A stretch of DNA of 64,000 nucleotides from an archaeon (GTDB lineage Archaea; Micrarchaeota; Micrarchaeia; Anstonellales; Bilamarchaeaceae). The stretch spans positions 30,904 through 94,903 of the forward strand of contig JAGVNI010000018.1 in NCBI GenBank assembly GCA_020053355.1. Direction: 5' to 3'. The translations under genes and the position numbers were made by a program. Below the pieces are notes generated by a model, which did not search any database, was not told where the DNA came from, and saw only the letters and a program-made list of their open reading frames with translations. Position 1 is the stretch's first letter. The number at the start of each line of letters is the position of its first letter. Positions 49,803 through 58,429 of the stretch are shown here, piece by piece.

Positions 49803-51725
49803 ATGGCGTTCTCATTGGAATCCCCCTACCGCCCGGCAGGCGACCAGCCCCAGGCAATCGAAAAACTCGCCGCTTTTGCCAAGAAAGGGGGGAAACAGAC
49901 CCTGCTCGGCGTGACCGGCTCAGGCAAGACGTTCACTATGGCGAACCTCATCGCCCAATCCGGAAAGCCGGCGTTGATAATCTCCCACAACAAGACCCTG
50001 GCCGCGCAGCTTTATGCCGAATTCCAGCAGTTCTTCCCCAAGGACAATGTCGGCTATTTCATCTCTTACTACGATTATTACCAGCCTGAGAGCTACATCG
50101 TGCAGACCGACACGTATATCGAGAAAGAGGCCGAGCGGAACGATAAGCTGGAGGAATTCCGGCTGCAGGCGACATCCTACCTTCTTTCAGGGATGCCGAC
50201 CGTGATTGTGGCTTCGGTCTCATGCATCTACGGCCTTGGCAATCCCGGCACTTACCGCGAACTCGGGCTTGAATTGCGCAAAGGGCTGAAACTGACGCGG
50301 AAAGAGCTGCTCGCATCGCTGGTCCGCATGCAGTATGGGCGCAATGACACGGTCCTCGGGAAGGGCGATTTCCGGATGCGGGGCGATTTGCTGGAAGTCT
50401 TCCCGCCGTTTTCAGACCGGGCCGTTCGCGTCCAGTTCGAGGACGAATCAGTGGAGTGGATAGAGTTTTTCGACGTCCTCTCAGGCCGCAAGGCGCGCGC
50501 GCAGAGCTACCTCCTCCTCCCCGCGAAGCATTTCGTGGTATCCGACAAGACTGTCCAGGGCGCACTTGCATCAATCGAGAACGAGCTGGTTGAGAATGCG
50601 CCGTTCCTGAAGCCCCTGGAGCGCCAGCGGCTGGAGCAGAGGACGAAATACGACCTTGAGATGATACGCGAATTGGGCTACTGCTCCGGCATCGAGAACT
50701 ACTCCCGTCATTTCGACGGGCGCAAACCCGGGGAGCGCCCCTTCTGCCTGCTCGATTATTTCCCGAAGGACTTCCTCATGTTCATCGACGAATCGCACGT
50801 GACGCTGCCCCAGGTGCGTGGCATGTACCATGGGGATTTCTCGCGGAAAAAGTCGCTTGTGGAGAACGGCTTCAGGCTGCCGTGCGCATTCGACAACCGG
50901 CCCCTCAAATTCGACGAGTTCGAAAAATTCATGAAAAACGTCGTCTTCGTATCGGCCACGCCATCCGCATACGAGCTGGAGCACTCGGCGCAAATCGTGG
51001 AGCAGATTGTCCGGCCGACAGGCCTTGTAGACCCCGAAATAGAGGTGCGCAAGACGAAAGGGCAGATTGACGATTTGCTCTCCGAAGTGAAATCGCGCGC
51101 CGCCCGCAATGAACGCACGCTGGTGACTACGCTGACAAAAAGGATGGCTGAAGACCTTGCGGCCTACCTGCATGAGAAAGGGGCGCGTGTGCGCTACCTG
51201 CACTCCGAAATCGAGACGCTGGAACGGACGAAGCTCATCCGGGCGCTAAGGGCCGGAAAGTTCGACTGCCTTGTCGGCATCAACCTGCTCAGGGAAGGGC
51301 TGGACATTCCGGAAGTGTCGCTGGTCGCCATCCTCGATGCGGACAAGACCGGGTTCCTGCGCTCAAGCCCGTCCCTCATCCAGACCATAGGGCGGGCGGC
51401 CAGGCACATCAATGGCAAAGTTGTGATGTACGCCGATACCGTCTCGGAGGCGATGAAGGGAGCCATCGGGGAAACCGGCCGGAGGAGGAAAAAACAGCTT
51501 GCGTTCAACAAGAAATTCGGCATAATCCCCAAATCCATCCAGAAGCCGATACCCCCCGAAGAGGAAACTGGGGAGGTACTGGCGGCAATCCCCAAATCGA
51601 TGAATGCCATCCAGAGGGAAGAGCTGATTATGGTGCTGGAAGGGCAGATGATGGCATCTGCAGAGCGCCTCGATTTCGAGAAGGCGATTGCGCTCCGGGA
51701 CAAAATCCGGGAACTGAGAAAATAA
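49803..51725 (+). CDS. uvrB: Excinuclease ABC subunit B
   Basis: The damage-verifying helicase-like subunit of nucleotide excision repair. FSLESPYRPAGDQPQAIEKL opens it. Walker A is GVTGSGKT (36-43). YYDYYQPESYIVQTDTYIEK is the beta-hairpin. DESHV (motif II), SATPSAYE and QTIGRAARH (motif VI) follow. The UVR domain (FEKAIALRDKIRELRK) that binds UvrC ends the protein. I start at MAFSLESPY, 640 aa; GGTGG precedes it. The last 12 codons are duplicated at 53581. Confidence 0.96.
   Translation: MAFSLESPYRPAGDQPQAIEKLAAFAKKGGKQTLLGVTGSGKTFTMANLIAQSGKPALIISHNKTLAAQLYAEFQQFFPKDNVGYFISYYDYYQPESYIVQTDTYIEKEAERNDKLEEFRLQATSYLLSGMPTVIVASVSCIYGLGNPGTYRELGLELRKGLKLTRKELLASLVRMQYGRNDTVLGKGDFRMRGDLLEVFPPFSDRAVRVQFEDESVEWIEFFDVLSGRKARAQSYLLLPAKHFVVSDKTVQGALASIENELVENAPFLKPLERQRLEQRTKYDLEMIRELGYCSGIENYSRHFDGRKPGERPFCLLDYFPKDFLMFIDESHVTLPQVRGMYHGDFSRKKSLVENGFRLPCAFDNRPLKFDEFEKFMKNVVFVSATPSAYELEHSAQIVEQIVRPTGLVDPEIEVRKTKGQIDDLLSEVKSRAARNERTLVTTLTKRMAEDLAAYLHEKGARVRYLHSEIETLERTKLIRALRAGKFDCLVGINLLREGLDIPEVSLVAILDADKTGFLRSSPSLIQTIGRAARHINGKVVMYADTVSEAMKGAIGETGRRRKKQLAFNKKFGIIPKSIQKPIPPEEETGEVLAAIPKSMNAIQREELIMVLEGQMMASAERLDFEKAIALRDKIRELRK
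51691..51725 (+). repeat. Direct repeat, left copy (functional uvrB end)
   Basis: It begins CGCTCCGGGACAAAATC and ends with the uvrB TAA. It uses an AGA Arg codon, rare in the surrounding genes. Confidence 0.9.
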
Positions 51726-51790
51726 CATCATCCTTCTTGGCAAATGACCTTTTTCTGCCTTTGAGAATTATTACCAATTTGTCCAATATC

Positions 51791-51803
51791 ATTATATTTA
51801 AAT
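51791..51803 (+). promoter_or_regulatory. TATA box of the OLD nuclease gene
   Basis: ATTATATTTAAAT, about 11-23 nt before the ATG at 51814. The spacing implies a very short or no leader. Confidence 0.5.
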
Positions 51804-51813
51804 CATGTGAACA

Positions 51814-53559
51814 ATGCCTGTGGCTTTAATTAGAAAAATTGAAATTCGGAATTTCGAATGTTTCAGAGAAAAACATTCTTTCGATTTTGATGACGCAACG
51901 TTCTTTATAGGGATCAATAACTCGGGCAAATCTTCCATATTCCGAGCAATATGTACTTTTTTCGGTAACTTGGATTTTAATTCCGAACACCTAAATAGAA
52001 CAGAATTTCGAAGTAAGAAGAAGAATAGCAATCAATGTGAAATTTCAATTACTTTTGATTTACAACTGATAAAAAACAAAGCCCTGAAACAACGATTATT
52101 GAATAAAAATAACAAACACCCATATCTTGATATCCTGGTACAAATTGTATCTCGGGGAGAATCCCCCGAGAAAACTTATCTTGTTTTTGGTCAAAAAATC
52201 CCAGAGGTTGACCTTTCCCTTACTGAACCAGATATTGTTCAGTTACTTCATTCTATACATATCAACTACATTCACCCCCAACAAGGAACTGAACTTCTAG
52301 AAAAAGCCCAAGAGAAACTTCGAAGAAGACTGTTAGATAATTGGGGGCGGTCTAGCTCGGTTTCAAATGAATATAAAAAAATCGAATCAGATTGGGCGAC
52401 ATATCGACTAAAGGCTAATGAATATCTCTCCGATTTGTTAACCGACAGAGTAAAACGTTTTTGGGGTGAGGGGAAAGTTACAATCGAATTGCCCAAGTCG
52501 TTAACAGAAGTGATTAAAATCAGCGGAATAAGCTTTCAAACGGACCCGAGTTCGCCAGAAATCCCGTTAACCTCTCAAGGAACTGGAGTCCAGCAATCTT
52601 TACTCTATTATGCAAGTTACGTTCTTGATAGTGATAGAACCCTCCGAAGAAATGCCGAGTATCATCCGGTTTGGTTGCTTGAAGAACCAGAGTCATTTTT
52701 ACATGCGGATATGATTATTAAATTGGGAAAAGATTTAACATCAAAGGAATGGTTAAATAACAATATTCAACTACTTACAACGACTCACTCCGGTCTGCTT
52801 CTGGCAAGTTCGATTAATCCCCACGGGCATATTCTTTGGAATCTCATATCGAAATATGAACTGAAGAGAAAGTACGTCCCAAAAGACATTGATGATACAT
52901 CGATACGGGATATTGGACGACTGATGGGCGATCCCAACTTTGACGTCTATTTCTATTCAAATTACTCGAAGGTATTCATTGAAGATACCGCCGAACCCCT
53001 CATCCAATCTCTAAAAACAGGTGGAATAGACGCAAAGGGATTGGGTGGTATCGGCGAAATCCGTAGGTATCTACAAGCGTTAAGTATTGTCATTACAAAA
53101 AATATCGGAACATCGATTAATGCTAAATTTATTATTGATGGTGATAAAGGAAAAAAGACCGTAAACGAATTTCTTATTGATACGAATATGATAAAGGAAA
53201 TTAATGGTTTTAAGAAATATCAACTTCAAAATAATATTGTAATTATTGTTCTTCCAGATGGCGAAAGTGCAGAAAATCTTTTTGATGAATATTCGTCATT
53301 CATTACCTCTCAAGCGCATCGAATCTGTGATGACAACCTAATCCTCAAAGAAACCTGCCCCTCTGAACTAGCTAATGTTGTTAGTCACTTAAGAAAACAA
53401 TATGTAAAAACTGCAATCCCAACTTGGAATAAAGTAGAATCAGAACTTATGAGAGACGATGACTGCAAACGCTTGTTCTGGAACGAAGTAAAAATCCACA
53501 AGTACCAAATTTCTGCATCTAAATTATCAACAATAACCAATTTGTTAGAACCGTCGTAA
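51814..53559 (+). CDS. OLD-family ATP-dependent endonuclease (AAA/ABC ATPase + Toprim)
   Basis: 581 residues. The ATPase part has RKIEIRNFECFREKHSFDF, Walker A GINNSGKSS (33-41), a signature-like LTSQGTGVQQSLLYY, Walker B WLLEEPESFLH and the H-loop LLTTTHSGLLL. The second half resembles a Toprim domain: KVFIEDTAEPLIQSL, then IIDGDKGKK and VLPDGESAENLFDEY. OLD proteins of this single-gene class act in phage or plasmid defence; GajA of Gabija is a relative with a helicase partner, absent here. Codons are strongly AT-rich, unlike all neighbours. Confidence 0.85.
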   Translation: MPVALIRKIEIRNFECFREKHSFDFDDATFFIGINNSGKSSIFRAICTFFGNLDFNSEHLNRTEFRSKKKNSNQCEISITFDLQLIKNKALKQRLLNKNNKHPYLDILVQIVSRGESPEKTYLVFGQKIPEVDLSLTEPDIVQLLHSIHINYIHPQQGTELLEKAQEKLRRRLLDNWGRSSSVSNEYKKIESDWATYRLKANEYLSDLLTDRVKRFWGEGKVTIELPKSLTEVIKISGISFQTDPSSPEIPLTSQGTGVQQSLLYYASYVLDSDRTLRRNAEYHPVWLLEEPESFLHADMIIKLGKDLTSKEWLNNNIQLLTTTHSGLLLASSINPHGHILWNLISKYELKRKYVPKDIDDTSIRDIGRLMGDPNFDVYFYSNYSKVFIEDTAEPLIQSLKTGGIDAKGLGGIGEIRRYLQALSIVITKNIGTSINAKFIIDGDKGKKTVNEFLIDTNMIKEINGFKKYQLQNNIVIIVLPDGESAENLFDEYSSFITSQAHRICDDNLILKETCPSELANVVSHLRKQYVKTAIPTWNKVESELMRDDDCKRLFWNEVKIHKYQISASKLSTITNLLEPS

Positions 53560-53580
53560 TCAAATTTTTGAAAGTTATCC

Positions 53581-53615
53581 CGCTCCGGGACAAAATCAGG
53601 GAACTGCGGAAATAA
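53581..53615 (+). repeat. Direct repeat, right copy (displaced uvrB end)
   Basis: It keeps the reading frame of the UvrB tail, LRDKIRELRK, and stop. G+C-rich sequence resumes here. Confidence 0.9.
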
Positions 53616-53625
53616 AGTGGGGACC

Positions 53626-54402
53626 CTATTGGGCCTGGCCGGTGCAGCCTGCCGCCTGCTTCACTTTCGGCATGATGAACGCCTGAAGGCCAGGTGGAAT
53701 CCTGCGCTTTTTCATCGCCCTAATCGCCATGCGTTCGAATTCGCGTTCCTCTATTACGCGCTTCTTGACGGGTTTCCTGCCAGAGTAATCCGCCTCTTCC
53801 ATTAGAATCTGTATGCTCGGGCTTTTCCTGGACGCATCCGGCCCAAGGTCGCTGAAAACCTCCCTCCGGATATCCGTCGAAACCAGGCTGGTAAGGTCGT
53901 CTATGAAATGCGATTCAAAGGCTGACCTCAGCGCGCTGAAAAAAGCCTCAAGCACTTCGACATCCCTCTGCGTCCCCAGGACCAGGAGTTCGCTCGAAAG
54001 GAACGGCCGCAGAGTCGAGCCGCCTTCCTTCGGATTAAGCAGGAGGATGAACTCCGCATCGTTTACTACCCCGATGTTCATCACTCCGGCGCATGCGGCT
54101 TTCTGGGTCTCACCCAGCATGCTCCGCTGCCCCCGCTCTCCGGTGACGACAATCGCGTTCAGCGGGACGGCCTCTTCCGAAATGACCTCGCCGCCGTGAA
54201 AGATGACCGCTGATGCCAGCTTTCGGATGGCGGAAAGCCATTTCCCGAACATCCTGCCGCTGTACCCTGCCGAAGGTGCCAGGGCGTGCATCTTCTCATC
54301 AAGCTTGACTACAAGCTGCATAGTGTCCAGGTCGATATGCTCGAAGATTCCTGAAGGGCCGAGCTTCCGGGCCGGCCAGTTGCCTACGGTGACGTCATCC
54401 AT
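53626..54402 (-). CDS. Uncharacterised protein
   Basis: 258 residues from MDDVTVGNWPARKLGPSG; an in-frame ATG two codons earlier is also possible. A TATA-like TTATATAAT lies just upstream. The middle part has alternating beta strands and helices (VPLNAIVVTGERGQRSMLG; ACAGVMNIGVVNDAEFILLL). The C-terminus is basic, with VKKRVIEEREFERMAIRAMKKRR. No signal peptide or membrane segment; no family recognised. The longer upstream frame overlaps the 54422 region and is unlikely. Confidence 0.65.
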   Translation of the reverse strand: MDDVTVGNWPARKLGPSGIFEHIDLDTMQLVVKLDEKMHALAPSAGYSGRMFGKWLSAIRKLASAVIFHGGEVISEEAVPLNAIVVTGERGQRSMLGETQKAACAGVMNIGVVNDAEFILLLNPKEGGSTLRPFLSSELLVLGTQRDVEVLEAFFSALRSAFESHFIDDLTSLVSTDIRREVFSDLGPDASRKSPSIQILMEEADYSGRKPVKKRVIEEREFERMAIRAMKKRRIPPGLQAFIMPKVKQAAGCTGQAQ

Positions 54403-54532
54403 GCGCATTATATAATACATAATGTTTAAATATTTACAACTTAAATGGGCGGATGGAAATCCATACTGGCAGTCAAAGAGTTCCCGGAAGCCATATATTG
54501 ATTGTCCGGGACTGATATTGCGGTGCTTGAAG

Positions 54533-54847
54533 ATGAAAGTCACATTAACCCATATCGGTGCGGTATCGCTCGGACGGCTTCTTGCCATCTGGTCATTCGT
54601 CCTCGGCGCAATCGCGCTGCTGCTCTACACCCTGTTCATGCTAATCGTAGGCATCCTCGGTTTCCTTGCAGGAGCTGATATGGTCCAGATGCTACTTGGC
54701 ATCGGAATCATGCTTGTCATGGGCGTCATCGGGCTCGTCGTGACGGCGATAGTGATGTTCATCTTCGGCTTCCTGGCCGCGGTCGTGTACAACATAATCC
54801 TTGGCGTCGGCGGCGGGATTGACATGGATTTCCGCGAAAGGAACTGA
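54533..54847 (+). CDS. Small multi-span membrane protein
   Basis: 104 residues from MKVTLTHIGAVSLGRLLAIW. Three hydrophobic helices fill most of it: residues ~14-40, ~45-65 (MVQMLLGIGIMLVMGVIG) and ~68-95. It has the SLxRLxAI-type start seen in small archaeal membrane proteins of unknown function. GGTG lies 7-8 nt before the ATG at 54533. The in-frame upstream extension is AT-rich and probably non-coding. Confidence 0.72.
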   Translation: MKVTLTHIGAVSLGRLLAIWSFVLGAIALLLYTLFMLIVGILGFLAGADMVQMLLGIGIMLVMGVIGLVVTAIVMFIFGFLAAVVYNIILGVGGGIDMDFRERN

Positions 54848-54857
54848 CTTTGCGGAA

Positions 54858-55448
54858 TCAGCCCATCTCGCAAATCGTCCCGTTTGTCCTGAACACGGAG
54901 TCGTCAGCGGTCCAGTCATGGCATGCTATCGAAGATGCCGGGACAATGCTGAAATCGAAATTGGACGCCACGCCCGGATTCGTTTCGTCGTACCCGCTCT
55001 TGAACCAGTCGCATGAAGGCATCACCGCCTTGTCGCTGCATCCTACGTACTGGCGGCTTCCGCGGATTATTGTTATCGTCTTTTGGCACTGCACCATCCC
55101 TGCTGCGGACTCCACGCGGATATCGGAATCCTTCCCGATAAGCATGCGCGCCGTCACGGGCTTTCCCGAGTATGTATAATTGATTTCGCATTCAAGCGGG
55201 ATTCCCATGCCGATGAGGGCGGAAAATCCGGCAGAGTATGTTTTGGCAGGCGGTACCTGCCCTTGCCCCTGTGATGCATTCTCGGCTGCCGCTGCCGAGT
55301 CATTCTGGACTGCGGGATTGGCCGGCACCGTCGCGTTCCCGCCATCGGCAGGAATGGTGCCGGTCCCGTTCCCAGTTGGTTGCGGGGCGTTTTGGGCGCA
55401 TCCAAGCAGCAGGCTGCAGGCAAGAACCAAAATCAGGATGTTTCTCAT
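54858..55448 (-). CDS. Lipoprotein with Cys-containing domain
   Basis: 196 residues. Lipobox LLLGC, then a long Gly/Asn/Pro/Ala linker to ~70. The folded part has LECEINYTYSGKPVTARMLI and VQCQKTITIIRGSRQYVGCS, with further Cys near the end. Beta-rich by eye and external. Similar in layout to the lipoproteins at 4877 and 20137. Function unknown. Confidence 0.75.
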   Translation of the reverse strand: MRNILILVLACSLLLGCAQNAPQPTGNGTGTIPADGGNATVPANPAVQNDSAAAAENASQGQGQVPPAKTYSAGFSALIGMGIPLECEINYTYSGKPVTARMLIGKDSDIRVESAAGMVQCQKTITIIRGSRQYVGCSDKAVMPSCDWFKSGYDETNPGVASNFDFSIVPASSIACHDWTADDSVFRTNGTICEMG

Positions 55449-55544
55449 GTCATCAATCTCATGCCATAAGCTTTTTTTTACTGCGCATCCGCCATTCCGG
55501 CCCCCTTCCCGAACGGGTGCCTGCGGAAATCAGGCGTCCCGCAA

Positions 55545-55555
55545 TCCATAAATAC
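55545..55555 (+). promoter_or_regulatory. TATA box of uvrA
   Basis: TCCATAAATAC, predicting a transcript start near 55572. This limits the possible start codons of uvrA to those after that point. Confidence 0.5.
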
Positions 55556-55604
55556 TCCCTCAGGGATAGATATACACGCAAACCAACCTTCCTTAGGTGA
55601 AACC

Positions 55605-58424
55605 ATCGACGACAAAATCTCAATCCGCGGGGCGAGGGAGCACAACCTCAAGAACATCAGCGTAGACATCCCCAGGGGAAAAATCACCGTCGTTACGGGG
55701 CTATCCGGCTCCGGGAAATCCACGCTCGCCTTCGACACCCTGTATGCGGAAGGCCAGAGGAGGTACGTGGAATCCCTTTCCGCGTACGCCCGGCAGTTCC
55801 TCGGCATCATGAACAAGCCTGACGTGGACTCGATTGAGGGCCTTTCGCCGGCCATATCAATCGACCAGAAGACGACTTCGCGCAACCCCCGCTCGACCGT
55901 CGGAACAGTCACCGAGATATACGATTACCTGAGGCTCCTTTTTGCCAGGGTGGGGAGGCCGCACTGTCCGGTATGCCGGAAGCCGATATCCCGGCAGGGC
56001 GCGGATGAAATCATGGCCAGCCTATATTCATCATGGGAAGGGCAGAAGGCCGAGATTCTCGCACCGATTGCCCGCGGGGAAAAAGGGCGATTCGAAAAAG
56101 AGTTCGAGAGGCTGAAGAAGGCGGGGCTGTATAAGGCCTATATAGACGGCGAACTGGCAGACGTCAGCCAGGATGCGCCGAAACTGGACAAGAACAAGAA
56201 GCACAGCATATCCGTGCTGATTGATACGGTCATCCTCGCTGCTGAAAACAAGGAGCGCATTCATGAGGCGATTGAGTCCGCGCTAAAAGAAGGCGATGGC
56301 ACCCTGCTGGCAAAGTGCGGGAAACAGGAAACCCGGTACTCGAAACTGAACGCCTGCCCGGAGCATGGCATTTCGCTCGGCGAAATCCAGCCCAGGGATT
56401 TCTCCTTCAATTCCCCGTTCGGCGCCTGCCCGGAGTGCCACGGCCTCGGATTCAAGATGGAATTCGACCCCGACCTGGTCATCCCGGACCGCTTGAAATC
56501 CATTTCAGGCGGGGCCATCACCTGCTACAAGAGCCTGATGGAGGGCAGCTGGCGCATGAACCAGATACTCGGCGTCGCCCTCAAGTACGGCATCGACATC
56601 GAGGCGCCGGTTTCGAAGATTCCTCAGGAGAAGCTGGACAAGCTGCTCTACGGCACGGAAGAGAAGATGAAATTCAAGTTCGAGAGCAAGCACAGGAACT
56701 CGAGCTACGAATACGAGAGCAACTTCGAAGGCATCATCCCGCAGCTTGAACGCCTTTTCCACCAGACGCAATCCGCCGGCCGAAAAGAGGAGATAGCAAA
56801 GTTCATGCTGGAGAAGACCTGCCCGAAATGCCATGGCATGCGGCTTAAGGAAGAGATGCTGGCCGTCCTTGTCGGGCCGAAGAACATCATCGACATCTGC
56901 GGCCTTCCGATTAGCGATGCGAAATCATACCTCGCGACGCTTGATCTTGCGGGGAGCGAGAAGAAAATCTCCGCGCCCATCCTGAAAGAGATAAACTCCC
57001 GCCTCGAATTCCTTGAGAACGTCGGCCTCAACTACCTCAACCTGGCCCGGGAAAGCGCCACGCTTTCAGGCGGCGAATCCCAGCGCATCAGGCTTGCAAC
57101 CCAGATAGGCTCGAACCTGACCGGCATCGTTTATGTCCTTGACGAGCCATCCATCGGCCTCCACCAGCGCGACAACGCGAAACTGCTCGCCACCCTAAGG
57201 CGCCTGCGCGATTTGGGCAATACTCTCGTCGTGGTGGAGCACGACGAGGAGACGATGCGCGAGTCCGACTACGTAATAGACATGGGCCCGGGAGCTGGCA
57301 GGCTTGGCGGGGAAATCGTCGCATGCGGCACGGTAGACGACATCATCGCGGAGAAGCGTTCGATAACCGGCGATTACCTTGCCGGGCGCAAGTCTATTGC
57401 AGCGCCTTCCGAGCGGCGCAAATCCCGGGGGAACGTGGAACTGATTGGCGCTTGCGAGAACAACCTGAAAAGCGTCTACGTGGGTTTCCCGGTGGGCGTC
57501 CTGACATGCGTCACGGGGGTGTCCGGCTCAGGGAAATCCTCGCTCATCTACGAGACGCTCTACCCAATCCTCTCAAACATCCACAACGGCTCGAAACTGA
57601 AGGCCGGGAAGCACGAATTAATCCGCGGAGCCAACCTGATAGACAAGATAATCACCGTGGACCAGTCCCCCATCGGGCGGACGCCCCGCTCGAACCCTGC
57701 GACCTATGTCGGCGTGTTCACGCCTATCCGGGATATCTTTGCCCGGACTATGGAAGCGAAAGCCCGGGGCTACACGCCGGGACGGTTCTCGTTCAATGTC
57801 GCACAGGGGAGGTGCGAGAACTGCGAAGGCGACGGCCTCATCAAGATTGCCATGCACTTCCTCGCGGACGTATATGTCCCCTGCGAAGTCTGCAAGGGCA
57901 GGCGCTACGACTCGCAGACGCTTGAAATCCTCTACAAGGGAAAAAGCATCGCCGACGTGCTGGAAATGAGCGTCGATTCGGCCTTCGAGTTCTTCCAGAA
58001 CATTCCCGCCATCCGGAACAAGCTGGAGACGATACGCGATGTCGGCCTCGGCTACATCAAGCTCGGGCAGCCCGCCACGACGCTATCCGGAGGCGAAGCC
58101 CAGCGTGTGAAGCTTGCCACCGAGCTTTCCAAACGTTCCACCGGGATGACGATGTATCTCCTGGACGAGCCCACGACCGGCCTCCATTTCGACGATGTCA
58201 ACAAGCTCCTGCAGGTGCTCCAGCGCCTCGTCGACAAGGGAAACACGGTAATCGTGATAGAGCACAACCTGGATGTAATCAAGAGCGCGGACTGGATAAT
58301 CGACCTTGGGCCTGAAGGCGGCGAGGCTGGGGGCCGGATTGTCGCGCAGGGAACCCCTGAGAAAATCGCGTCCTCCCCATCATACACCGGCACATATTTG
58401 AAGAAAGCGCTGGATAAGAAATAG
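55605..58424 (+). CDS. uvrA: Excinuclease ABC subunit A, apparent ATC start
   Basis: The ABC-type damage sensor, 939 aa in this reading. Codons from 55605 give [20 protein letters not shown], then the first Walker [10 protein letters not shown] (~32-40). Zinc-finger Cys pairs (CPVC, CPEC, CENC, CEVC), two signature motifs ([24 protein letters not shown]) and the second Walker [10 protein letters not shown] follow. No ATG, GTG or TTG occurs in frame before GTG at 55767, which would delete the first P-loop. AGGTG lies 5 nt before ATC at 55605, so ATC is the best start. Confidence 0.9.
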   Translation: MDDKISIRGAREHNLKNISVDIPRGKITVVTGLSGSGKSTLAFDTLYAEGQRRYVESLSAYARQFLGIMNKPDVDSIEGLSPAISIDQKTTSRNPRSTVGTVTEIYDYLRLLFARVGRPHCPVCRKPISRQGADEIMASLYSSWEGQKAEILAPIARGEKGRFEKEFERLKKAGLYKAYIDGELADVSQDAPKLDKNKKHSISVLIDTVILAAENKERIHEAIESALKEGDGTLLAKCGKQETRYSKLNACPEHGISLGEIQPRDFSFNSPFGACPECHGLGFKMEFDPDLVIPDRLKSISGGAITCYKSLMEGSWRMNQILGVALKYGIDIEAPVSKIPQEKLDKLLYGTEEKMKFKFESKHRNSSYEYESNFEGIIPQLERLFHQTQSAGRKEEIAKFMLEKTCPKCHGMRLKEEMLAVLVGPKNIIDICGLPISDAKSYLATLDLAGSEKKISAPILKEINSRLEFLENVGLNYLNLARESATLSGGESQRIRLATQIGSNLTGIVYVLDEPSIGLHQRDNAKLLATLRRLRDLGNTLVVVEHDEETMRESDYVIDMGPGAGRLGGEIVACGTVDDIIAEKRSITGDYLAGRKSIAAPSERRKSRGNVELIGACENNLKSVYVGFPVGVLTCVTGVSGSGKSSLIYETLYPILSNIHNGSKLKAGKHELIRGANLIDKIITVDQSPIGRTPRSNPATYVGVFTPIRDIFARTMEAKARGYTPGRFSFNVAQGRCENCEGDGLIKIAMHFLADVYVPCEVCKGRRYDSQTLEILYKGKSIADVLEMSVDSAFEFFQNIPAIRNKLETIRDVGLGYIKLGQPATTLSGGEAQRVKLATELSKRSTGMTMYLLDEPTTGLHFDDVNKLLQVLQRLVDKGNTVIVIEHNLDVIKSADWIIDLGPEGGEAGGRIVAQGTPEKIASSPSYTGTYLKKALDKK

Positions 58425-58429
58425 ATTGG

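Larger units (their letters stand above)
51691..53615 (+). mobile_element. AT-rich cassette integrated in the 3' end of uvrB
   Basis: The last 35 bases of uvrB (51691-51725) are repeated at 53581-53615 with three mismatches, 1,890 bp apart. Both copies encode LRDKIRELRK and a stop; all differences are synonymous (CGG/AGG and AGA/CGG). Between them the sequence is AT-rich, unlike the flanks. It contains one gene (OLD-type nuclease) and no integrase. The downstream copy, with the flank's usual Arg codons, is probably the original 3' end. Confidence 0.8.

Noticed and set aside
53760..53800. Integrase or transposase remnant next to the uvrB repeat
   Set aside because: No recombinase motifs were found in any frame between 51726 and 54402.
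55767..58424. uvrA starting at GTG 55767
   Set aside because: This would remove the first Walker A motif and ~54 conserved residues that are encoded in frame upstream.
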